This document shows positions 38,401 through 43,520 of a stretch of 64,000 bases of DNA, piece by piece. The notes beneath the pieces were generated by a model. That model worked only from the letters and a program-made list of their open reading frames with translations, was not told the DNA's origin and made no database searches. Source of the stretch: an uncultured Pseudodesulfovibrio sp. (GTDB taxonomy: Bacteria > Desulfobacterota > Desulfovibrionia > Desulfovibrionales > Desulfovibrionaceae); the NCBI RefSeq assembly GCF_963677845.1, contig NZ_OY782498.1:2301518-2365517 (forward strand). The letters are read 5' to 3'. A program made the position numbers and the translations under genes. The first letter of the stretch is position 1. Every line of letters begins with the position of its first letter.

Positions 38401-40526
38401 AGGTTGGCCTTATCGACTTCGACGGGAACACTGTCACTCGTACTTATACGTTGACCGACAACCCGGCGACAACCGAATACCAGGATGCACGCGACTTTGT
38501 TGCGACATTCGACGCCCAAGGCTCAACCGACTATCAGGATGCATTAAGTGCAGCCAACACTTGGGTAACAGCCGAGGCCAACGGTATCGATACGCAAGTC
38601 ATATTCATGTCTGACGGCAAGCCGAACAATACTGGTAACTGGCAGGGTGAATTGGCTACCCTGCACTCCAACACCAATGTCATTGGCGTTGGCATCGAAA
38701 TGAGTACTGCTCCCGGCAACAATGACATGCAATACATCCATGAGATCAACGAGAACGGAAATGGTATCAACCTCGACGATCCGAGCGATCTGAACGGCCT
38801 GTTGCAGACCATCCTGACCGAAACCAGCACTGAAGGTACAACGGCTACTGGCAACGTGCTCACCAACGACACCGACGCAGATGCAGGCGACACCCTGAGT
38901 GTTGTCTCTGTGGCTCTCGGCGAAGAATCCAGCCACGGAGCCTTTACGGCTCTCTCGGATGTCGGCACTGGTGCTGACGACGCCGACACAGCGGTCATGG
39001 TAGGCACCTACGGAACTCTGACCATCAATAGTGATGGCACATACGAATACACCCCGGATCAGCCTGCGGCCGACGCACTGTCTACCGGTGATACAGAAAC
39101 GGAAGCCTTCACCTATCGGATGACTGATGGGCAAGGCGGCTATGATGAAGCCACTGTGAGCTTCCTGATCAACGGTGCAGACGACGCCCCTGTGGCAGTC
39201 AATGATGTCTTCGCCGGAATGGAACTCACAACGGGTTATGATCAAACAACAAGTACAACAACGTACATCAACGATGCCGACTTTAGCTCTGGCACATTCT
39301 CTGGAGGTGACTACAACGGTGACGGCTTCACCATCAGTGCTGGGAACTGGTGGGGAGACCAAAATGTTGTAAGCGTTAATGGAGATGATCTCGGTGTATA
39401 CAACCCGAATCAATGGGGTGGCGATAACACCAGCTACATTGATGGTAAGGGGGAAGAGAACATGACTATCTCTTTCACCGATCCACAAGACTCAGTAACT
39501 ATCACCCTTGGCGACATTAACGGTAAGGATTCGCCTCTGTATTCAATTAATGGTGGCAGTTGGCAGTCCTTCTCGGGAACCGAACAGACATTCTCCGGCC
39601 CCATTAACACTATTACTATTAATGCTAACGATTGGCCGGGTTGGGGAAGTAGCAGGAAGGACAACTTCTTCCTGGAATCCCTGAGTGCCAGCAGGACTGT
39701 CACAAGCACCACTTGGCAAGCGGCCCTTGTTACACCCAACGGCATGAGCGGCAACGTGTTGCTCAATGACTTCGACGCCGAAGACGCTGATTATGTTGAA
39801 ACCTCTGGTGCCAACACTGACCTCGTTGTGCAGGGTGCAACTGGCGTGGACGGCTATGTCTCTCTGGCGGATACCACCAGCGATTCAGCCACCACCGGCA
39901 CCATCCAGGGCGAATACGGAAGCCTGACTCTGAACGAAGACGGCACCTTCCAGTACAATGTGGACCCGGCTTTGGTCGACCACATGAATCACGCAGCAGT
40001 GGAAACCTTCGAATATCAGATAGCTGATACCGATGGCATGACCAGCACTGCAACGCTGGAATTCCCCATCACATTGACCGGTGACAACTCGGTCATCGTT
40101 GGAACATCCGGCGACGACACCCTGTACGATGATACTGGAAATAACGTCATCTTCGGCCTTGAAGGCAGTGATGACATTCACCTCAGCGGCGGTGATGACA
40201 CAGTCACTCTGGGCGAGGGTGCGGACACGATCACGATTGATCCCGCATACATCGGCGGAAACGTTGAAGTTACGGACTTCGACATCAACGCTGGTGACCA
40301 ACTCGACCTGAATGCTCTTAGCGGCGACAATCTTGCGATCACATCCGATTCCGGCAGCACCGATCTCATTCTGACTGTTGAGGATGTCTCGGGCAGTAAT
40401 GATCTGGTGATCACGCTCAATGGAGTTGTCTCAAGCCATAATGGCATCTCTACAGATATCACCATTGGAACCGACGACGTGAATGACATAATCCAACAGA
40501 TTATCGATTCACCGGACAACTTCTAA
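29028..40526 (+). CDS. Giant LapA-like T1SS surface adhesin
   Basis: 3832 residues, strongly acidic, and I saw only one cysteine. The N-terminal region (about 1-150) looks like a LapA-type retention module followed by a Gly/Asp-rich linker with TAAD at residues 105-108, close to the TAAG cleaved by LapG proteases. Then come about 14 repeats separated by linkers such as GANDAPV or GSNDAPV (VCBS/cadherin-like, calcium-binding). A NIDO-like domain (about 420-600), several beta-rich insert domains (about 1510-1680, 1885-2065, 2355-2500, 3410-3565) and a VWA domain (about 3080-3260, MIDAS DTSGSMS) are embedded. The end has RTX-type repeats (GTSGDDTLYDDTGN, LSGGDDTVTLGEGADT) and a T1SS C-terminal target domain. 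It should be retained in the outer membrane for biofilm attachment. Confidence 0.9.
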   Translation: MADPKTQMLQVSLPGAGKTQTYQLTPDTPVKFDFDIAEAVFTGNNGNLEIALEGGGTVILQNYQALADAGTLPTFEMMDGEQVAGDVYLFAFADTGDGEETELETAADGATGGSGAGAYSDDAGQLGDGIDALGGQGDAYDTRALAAIPEVEGNNPPIANDDFNEITEIGDPDFDPAVHVTPVYGEEEYSEDGPRAPGETPEGDFFALGTQGDGFYINYPNELPQVQGPVGGNVIANDLDPDPGQGIESLLMNSIDYDGVDSAGLNPGPVDIPPAGQTVEGRYGTLFIEPNGDYTYTLNEDLADELEEGQTFDEVFDYTIVDSLSAVSNTAQLTITVYGSNDAPYAVADTNVQAIEHGDSTAYQYPDGYPTSGEGSESSTSQMVLEPGSDLVDPTPGVDGYGTEILAGYDDEALQVDLSAVFTNGLNFYGTNYDAASDIYISTNGLISFGHENTSYVADGIATYTDGPLIAIQYDDFSLSPSNTGFLEGGKMYYHVDSDNGIVTITWEGVGSFTTPDISQGDTGNFVQIRLHDLGNGDFGIEYRYDDVSWQSGYDDSDPTAGWTAGDGSHFGLVMGSGTGDFVNVEDTSNVGQSGVYAWEVRDGQVSGELHDYTVAVGASGNVLLNDSDVDDNDMVNEPGEETDLFVMGLYSHYLESDNQLDYAMPTVEDDLGGTIEFPQVSPAQSSFTVQGHYGSLTVNADGSYVYTLDDDNENSDLESLNYDRPGTDQFTYATMDDSGAMDYANLTFTVNGANDAPVAYNDTNSIIEWGAGLTDMNEFLTARFSEGQEPIEQTDTIHGNVIDGDAFGGVADTDVDDTEIFVSRIYTKGEEEQDIPDGDEGQPTLTANGLVITNEADVYNDGDQEVTIDGQYGTLTIRADGSYDYVLNNENPDVDALNVDDSLVETFYYTARNSYDDGVESNEAELNITIYGNNDNPEVSITRPARFDGEFVEDGAHAVGSGATDILGGHGIQISDVDNIGAELTVTVTQDVRHEGDILSFDVLRANGNPHPRIQTIDGDDSDGITVFQFKGVLVTIDNNTGTIFMEAATGRTPGFNQFEQAMKRLTFEIDSEDDTPNTADRDFTVTVRDDNSDPVDPAEIDGQGVYSVDGVASTSFTLHVIAANDTPVAEDDGIYQVTELSDVTDGGCHLFDGPLGVLLADLLGVPTSELPENVAEGNVLANDWDPDQFAYGDGGAPDTEDNPNDLTDLRVIGLKYDGEPDQGEVAMDTAMAPTPGDGFSPVGDTLADGVFVQGLYGRLYMDDEGNFRYVADTEAANALAEGHSATETFTYMITDGDASLSTDPNAYNDPDTDTATVTFQIHGSNDQATIIVEPGADQGTVTEVEWVEAPVDPNDDTTWASGTADPDDFTDSDETVLDEFGNIVVTPAVETLETGGQLFVDDPDHHPHDPATFTNLAGTPVQIDLEDTFQPDTEVTSKGGTFSINELGEWTYEIDNTLPVVQTMGDGESFTETFQVTSYDGTDSHTITVTVEGSNDAPVITSIVAPVEDFEDGVTTGWDSNETGTMFGNTFLGMFGEGEGTAKTFAIDHDADTVTIEFDMAEHGFWDPNFLNNNDTDHFIIEVGGQTVEIPLSAFVSETFTGGSAGTSVNLTTYPGLGGGFLHHVSITLPAPDSGDLTLDLSANIETEWFTLFGHQIFPTDVEAFAIDNVSVASYDEGGLPMFSVIENTGGDSNVAQLGSSDVEGHAVHYQITGITDANGDPADPSLFSFDGNTLVAHGGATGFDYETNSSYTVTVVPVDEQGGVGQDVDITVNIGNLNEPPTGEDFTMTVGLEGGPVPFLGADGSEGGTGEDADHVSDPEDPSYTGQELDVMITDLPDNGQLVYGPGQTPVTQADVDNGTQFDLNQLSYVPDGDAIDGVLLGSRIAGDATLSQWGVEQPDGSYDLVIDGVTVTTSVTRDGDNAELTQYHEGANHIGFGIADEQGQGLNGTTDDVLTVSFNGAAVSYAEIGFDGLGGYFDPGSNQQAFATWTAFDAAGNVVASGEINNAGGDLFESLILDESLLGEGNSFTRLEFSTVEHGSEDGANWELRYIDAEFTNTDTFDYIPIDSGLPGTDGELVDPAGSSTVTVNILPDAPVNQDPTAVADSESVYEPDTGAFAGMAEVSANVLDNDLDPDNTPGEMSLTQVEFDGTTYDFTGADPITITGVHGTLEIGSNGEYTYTATDETLPEGVNPTETFKYTMTDGDTVDNDPVAQSANLVIQVNGLNDAPVALDDAYDAYEVNDGAIVTLGNVGNASGGGDDYDPDTGETVPGTTPDAIVSFSPVGDLPAGVTLLPNGDVQFDQDNPAYDHLGVEETMDITFQYTANDGDADSNVATVTITVNGANDAPVLDLSAGTVTFEGEEAGYNNMLGIYTMADGNPVNPEIILVNVNDPNLDIGDVLTTYGDGATPNYFLISVGYGATPTGTPEFVWDEANGEWAISFDGGTTTLDARFDNMALNPNDPEHTFDPAELLAGRIGVDDQFLEVEGADDDDFDDVLAEEHDGAVGADHGPVTFTEGGDAVGVTGAVDISDIDSDNMSKVEISFEEQPGDVLSITLPSWASFGPDDGDAGTMTIIGDAPKADWEALLQNLTFENTSQNPLGDDLDTEGTIENLRDLSVTVYDDQGAASNTAHAFVQVIPVNDPPVAVDDLGSASGHYVPGEETPDGPLYTFSANVGNVYQWATGGITHTGIKTDGEGNSIADKAVDNSGPDEALTINFAQSQTAVEFDILTHGSNDPLFEATSGSTTLTTDTSQPTYLIVTPGTGNSYAVTTNDGTPFDSLTLSPEGESDRFSLKGGIELTPADTSSGDMPIVEGNVLANDWDYEDVDYPEGDNPATPALEGSTELTVTGIATGDQDNLPDYTGVDFTPDSGTFDTGDDGEGAFIQGTYGVLEIGANGEYTYTPNPDQTGEVSETFTYQVSDTEGAVDYGLLNVSVTIENAAPVADDDMQNVPEDIPTTLDVLANDSDPDGDPLSIDSFDAVATANADGTGGTVGTVTEVGGELVFTPNADYTGPAYFNYTVTDGGLTDSAQVSLNVTSTNDDPVAVDDLYDDQPGTENDFNVVTEGGTNFESNPVNYLLVVDTSGSMSTNNRIGEARAALNEMLETLQEQINISGGSVKVGLIDFDGNTVTRTYTLTDNPATTEYQDARDFVATFDAQGSTDYQDALSAANTWVTAEANGIDTQVIFMSDGKPNNTGNWQGELATLHSNTNVIGVGIEMSTAPGNNDMQYIHEINENGNGINLDDPSDLNGLLQTILTETSTEGTTATGNVLTNDTDADAGDTLSVVSVALGEESSHGAFTALSDVGTGADDADTAVMVGTYGTLTINSDGTYEYTPDQPAADALSTGDTETEAFTYRMTDGQGGYDEATVSFLINGADDAPVAVNDVFAGMELTTGYDQTTSTTTYINDADFSSGTFSGGDYNGDGFTISAGNWWGDQNVVSVNGDDLGVYNPNQWGGDNTSYIDGKGEENMTISFTDPQDSVTITLGDINGKDSPLYSINGGSWQSFSGTEQTFSGPINTITINANDWPGWGSSRKDNFFLESLSASRTVTSTTWQAALVTPNGMSGNVLLNDFDAEDADYVETSGANTDLVVQGATGVDGYVSLADTTSDSATTGTIQGEYGSLTLNEDGTFQYNVDPALVDHMNHAAVETFEYQIADTDGMTSTATLEFPITLTGDNSVIVGTSGDDTLYDDTGNNVIFGLEGSDDIHLSGGDDTVTLGEGADTITIDPAYIGGNVEVTDFDINAGDQLDLNALSGDNLAITSDSGSTDLILTVEDVSGSNDLVITLNGVVSSHNGISTDITIGTDDVNDIIQQIIDSPDNF
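30285..30850 (+). other. NIDO-like domain inside the adhesin
   Basis: Residues about 420-608 show the nidogen-type order: FYGTNYDAASDIYISTNG then LISFGHENTSY, DGPLIAIQYDDFSL, KMYYHVDSDNGIVTITW, GNFVQIRLHD, GIEYRYDDVSWQSGY, and a final GVYAWEVRDG. This is unlike the surrounding VCBS-type repeats. Confidence 0.6.
38268..38810 (+). other. VWA domain inside the adhesin
   Basis: Residues about 3080-3260. The MIDAS motif is VVDTSGSMS; a threonine/aspartate position lies in FDAQGSTDYQDAL; VIFMSDGKPNN gives the third metal-coordinating block; NVIGVGIEM is the typical late strand. VWA domains near the C-terminus are common in large RTX adhesins. Confidence 0.88.
40084..40526 (+). other. RTX repeats and T1SS C-terminal target domain of the adhesin
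   Basis: Residues about 3686-3832. GGxGxD-like nonapeptides (GTSGDDTLYDDTGN, GLEGSDDIHLSGGDDT) are followed by a VCA0849-type terminal domain (GNVEVTDFDINAGDQLDLN) and a hydrophobic, uncleaved C-terminal secretion signal with NDIIQQII. The last 100 residues align with the small protein encoded downstream. Confidence 0.8.
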
Positions 40527-40538
40527 CTCTACATCAAC

Positions 40539-40567
40539 CCCGGACTCGGCCAATGGCCGGGTCCGGG
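40539..40567 (+). promoter_or_regulatory. Intercistronic hairpin between adhesin and small secreted protein
   Basis: A 13-base stem with one G-T pair and a 3-base loop (CCCGGACTCGGCC ... GGCCGGGTCCGGG), starting 12 bases after the adhesin stop. There is no T run, so it is more likely an mRNA-stabilising or attenuating structure than a full terminator. Confidence 0.6.
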
Positions 40568-40611
40568 CATTTACCCATACACGGACAATTCTCCTTGCCA
40601 AGGAGATCAAT

Positions 40612-41397
40612 ATGACTGACGATACGAATATGAACGACACGACGATGCTTGGCACGTATTCCCTTGAGGGAAACGTGCCTGTTGAGCCGGAAATTGTACT
40701 TGCCAACTGTATGGATACGGCCATGCTAGGCCAACTGGTATCTGTTTTTCAAGGCAATCCAGACATCCGGTTCTTTCTCATTCACGACGCACCGGAAAAT
40801 GCCGTCGACCTGACAGGAGATCTCCATTTTCTCAAAGATGGTGGAAGCTGGGTGTTGGCTAATAACGACTCCCTGCTTGATGTACTTTTTGACAATGCGG
40901 ACTTTAATCCGAACGGAACAGAAGAAACATTCTCTCTCTCTCAAAATATCGACGGCAGTTGGGCTGTGATGATGGATAACACGCCCTCACTGGCAGACTT
41001 ACCGCCGAGCGAACAGCTACTCGTTGACTTGGCAGAAGATAATCTTTTTGTAGACGATAACGTTGTTGAAACAAGTACAGATCATGACAGTTTCTTCATT
41101 GATCCCTCAGTATTGGAGCATGGAGAAAACGAAATTATCGTTTCTAACTTCACTGTTGGCAGCGACTCCTTGGAACTGCCGGAAGGCATGTCCGTCAAGG
41201 ATGTTATCGTGGACACAGAACATGACCTTACAGAGGTAATTATCGGCCAAAACGATACTGTCAACGACGATATCGTAGTTAAGCTACTCGGTGTTTCCCA
41301 GCCTGATCTGCCCACGCATGATTACGGCATTGACACCGATACTTCGACAGACGACCTTATCAATCACCTGATAAGTTCCGGTATGAATGTTGATTAA
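40612..41397 (+). CDS. Small probable T1SS substrate sharing two modules with the adhesin
   Basis: 261 acidic residues, AGGAG before the ATG, no N-terminal signal peptide. Residues about 13-115 (starting MLGTYSLEGNVPVEPEIVLA, with a FFLI segment, and a later DVLFDNADFNPNGTEETF) align with adhesin residues about 2362-2465 (MLGIYTMADGNPVNPEIILV, YFLI and RFDNMALNPNDPEHTF). The last about 105 residues (FIDPSVLEHGENEIIVSNF, then VGSDSLELP, VVKLLGV, DDLINHLISSG) align with the adhesin T1SS end (TIDPAYIGG, VTDFDINAGDQLDLN, DDVNDIIQQIID). It has no retention module and no RTX repeats. It is probably exported by the same ABC transporter and released, perhaps as a partner or competitor of the adhesin (inference). 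The repeated module resembles DUF4114-like adhesin domains. Confidence 0.75.
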   Translation: MTDDTNMNDTTMLGTYSLEGNVPVEPEIVLANCMDTAMLGQLVSVFQGNPDIRFFLIHDAPENAVDLTGDLHFLKDGGSWVLANNDSLLDVLFDNADFNPNGTEETFSLSQNIDGSWAVMMDNTPSLADLPPSEQLLVDLAEDNLFVDDNVVETSTDHDSFFIDPSVLEHGENEIIVSNFTVGSDSLELPEGMSVKDVIVDTEHDLTEVIIGQNDTVNDDIVVKLLGVSQPDLPTHDYGIDTDTSTDDLINHLISSGMNVD

Positions 41398-41428
41398 CCA
41401 CTCTCTTTAACATTCTATAAACTTCATA

Positions 41429-41460
41429 AAAAAACCGCGCTATTCAGCGCGGTTTTTTTA
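41429..41460 (+). terminator. Rho-independent terminator of the adhesin operon
   Basis: Stem AAACCGCGC/GCGCGGTTT with loop TATTCA followed by seven T residues. Confidence 0.9.
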
Positions 41461-41654
41461 TGAAATACGCAATTTCCACTAATAAAAAAGCATGTTGGAA
41501 CATCTTGTGAAAAACATTCCTTTTGAAGCACAAAGCCGAGGCTAAAACGGGAGATTTTCCCGGTCAAAATAGACATTCAAAAACAACAATACTTCTCATA
41601 TTTTCAAACAGTTAACACCAACAAGAGAGCTTGTGCCATTTTGCCCAACACGCC

Positions 41655-41684
41655 TTGACACATATTTATAATTATGGCTATAAG
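41655..41684 (+). promoter_or_regulatory. Sigma70-type promoter of the TolC-like gene
   Basis: Perfect TTGACA (41655-41660), 18 bases, TATAAG (41679-41684). It is placed about 40 bases before the ATG. Confidence 0.6.
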
Positions 41685-41725
41685 TCTATCAGTAAGTAGC
41701 TTAAATTCAATTACATGGGGTTATC

Positions 41726-43063
41726 ATGAAAAAACTTGTTCTCGCGACTCTTCTTTTTTCCCTGTTTCTTTCCGTGCCGGCGTTCGCCCAAGCGGATGGA
41801 ACAATGACACTGAAAGACAGTGTCGTTGCGGCTGTTAAACAACATCCGAAAATCAAGGCCATGCTGCATAACAGAGACGCCGTATCCAAGGCGCAACTGT
41901 CTGCACTGGGCCGTTTCTTCCCGTCTCTGGACTTACAAGCTGAAGCTGGTTGGCAGGAATACAGCAGTGCTGTTACCCGTGCCACCAATGTGGACAGACA
42001 TACCCGCACTCCCACTGATGTGACCGCCACCGTCACACAGCCGATCTTCGACGGTTTTGATCGTTGGAGCGACTACAAGCGTGAAGGCGCTCGTATGACT
42101 TCGGCTGAAGGCCGTTTGGTTGACAATGTGGAAACCGTTGCTCTGGACGCTATCCGCGCCCATGTTGATGTGGTCCGCATCCGCAAGCTTGTTGCTCTGG
42201 CCGGTGAAAATATCACCGCTCACCAACAGTTGCTTGATTCCATCACCGAACGTGTTGAAGGTGGAGCCGGAAACAAGGCCGATGAAATGCAGGCTAAGGG
42301 CCGTGTTGCCCGCGCCGAGACCACTCTCGTCACCTACATCGGCGATCTTCGTTCTTCCGAAGCAGAATACGCCCGTACAGTTGGCGTCACTCCCAAGGAA
42401 CTCGGCGATCCCGAATACAACCCCGAATATATCCCCGGCACAGCTGAACAGATTCTCGACGTTACGCTGGATAACAACCCCAAGATCGCAGTCTACAAAG
42501 CTGAGATCGAAGTGGCTGAACGTACCGTAGGCGTCCTCGAATCCACCATGTACCCGGAAATTGATGTTTACTACGCACATCGCAACACTGACGACCTTGA
42601 CGGTTCGGACTCTTGGGTTCAGGACGACAAGGCAATGCTTCGTGCGAACTGGAATCTCTTCAACGGCCTCAGCGACTACAACGATGTTCGTACCGCTACT
42701 GCCCGTGTTCGTGAAGCACAGTCCAATTTGCAGGACACCACCGATGACCTGATCCGTCAGGTTGCCTCTGCTTGGGCCGAATACGAATCCAGCATAGGCC
42801 AGATCGAAAAATACCAGGAAGCTCTTCAGTACAGCTTGGAGTCCCTGGACATGTACCTCATGCAGTTCAATGTCGGTCAGCGCTCCCTTCTGGATGTGCT
42901 CGATGCGACCAACGAGGTCTTCAGCAACAAAGTGCAGCTTGAAACTGCTACCAGCAACCGTAACTTCACCCTGTACAAATTCCTGGCTCTCGAAGGCCAG
43001 CTCATGAAGACCCTGGAAGTCGCTTCCAACACCTACGAAGAACTTCCTGCTACCGAACAGTAA
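41726..43063 (+). CDS. TolC-family outer membrane protein of the adhesin T1SS
   Basis: 445 residues with a clear signal peptide (MKKLVLATLLFSLFLSVPAFA). The AggC/TolC-type repeats follow: SVVAAVKQHPKIKAMLHNRDA, the QPIFDGFDRWSDYK segment typical of T1SS TolC proteins (QxLFDG-type), VEGGAGNKADEMQAKGRVA, and in the second half RANWNLFNGLSDYNDVRTA and FNVGQRSLLDVLDATNEVF. It is the outer-membrane channel for the ABC/HlyD pair encoded convergently at 46385-50273 and probably holds the adhesin retention module in its pore (LapE-like role). It has its own promoter and a strong terminator. Confidence 0.92.
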   Translation: MKKLVLATLLFSLFLSVPAFAQADGTMTLKDSVVAAVKQHPKIKAMLHNRDAVSKAQLSALGRFFPSLDLQAEAGWQEYSSAVTRATNVDRHTRTPTDVTATVTQPIFDGFDRWSDYKREGARMTSAEGRLVDNVETVALDAIRAHVDVVRIRKLVALAGENITAHQQLLDSITERVEGGAGNKADEMQAKGRVARAETTLVTYIGDLRSSEAEYARTVGVTPKELGDPEYNPEYIPGTAEQILDVTLDNNPKIAVYKAEIEVAERTVGVLESTMYPEIDVYYAHRNTDDLDGSDSWVQDDKAMLRANWNLFNGLSDYNDVRTATARVREAQSNLQDTTDDLIRQVASAWAEYESSIGQIEKYQEALQYSLESLDMYLMQFNVGQRSLLDVLDATNEVFSNKVQLETATSNRNFTLYKFLALEGQLMKTLEVASNTYEELPATEQ

Positions 43064-43087
43064 GCAACTTACTCGCGAGAACTTCAA

Positions 43088-43119
43088 GGGGCGCAGCCTG
43101 CAGGCTGCGCCCCTTTTTT
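43088..43119 (+). terminator. Rho-independent terminator of the TolC-like gene
   Basis: Perfect 12-13-base stem GGGGCGCAGCCTG/CAGGCTGCGCCCC with almost no loop, followed by six T. Confidence 0.92.
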
Positions 43120-43132
43120 GTGGCAAATGTAA

Positions 43133-43199
43133 TGCCTAAACTCATAGCCTTTCAAACTTCATAACATCAGTACTCGTTCGGAACGCTGAAGTTTAGGCA
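43133..43199. repeat. Nested inverted repeat, possible small structured RNA
   Basis: TGCCTAAACT (43133-43142) and AGTTTAGGCA (43190-43199) are perfectly complementary over 10 bases. Between them are further complementary bits (ATCAG/CTGA, CGTTC/GGAACG). The rest of the 43120-43460 gap between the convergent operons holds no gene I can see. Confidence 0.45.
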
Positions 43200-43460
43200 A
43201 CCAAATATACATCCTCTATGATTCCTATCAAACCTCCCGCCACTCCACAGCTGAACGCTCATCCTAAACAAACGCCCTCGCAAACAAGTCTCGGTAGGAA
43301 CTGTTTGTTATAAAATTCATCCGCGTTCCAGATACAATTGTGGGGGCAAGATTCAAGATACCTTCAAACGTATAAATAGTCTGGACATCAATCATGCCAA
43401 TTAACAGCAGACGGTAACTCAATCCAATGAAGTAAAGCAGACTGTCCTGTACAAAAACTC

Positions 43461-43499
43461 AAAAACAAAGGCCCCGGCGATCTCTCGCCGAGGCCTTTC
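43461..43499 (-). terminator. Rho-independent terminator of the T1SS/LapG/LapD-like operon
   Basis: On the minus strand: stem AAGGCCTCGGCGA / TCGCCGGGGCCTT with loop GAGA and a trailing TGTTTTTGAG. Confidence 0.88.
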
Positions 43500-43520
43500 A
43501 ACCAGATGGATTTATTTCTT

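Larger units (their letters stand above)
41398..41725 (+). other. Gap between adhesin unit and TolC gene
   Basis: It contains the terminator of the adhesin operon (41429-41460), about 190 bases of AT-rich sequence with no gene, and the TolC promoter candidate (41655-41684). Confidence 0.6.
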
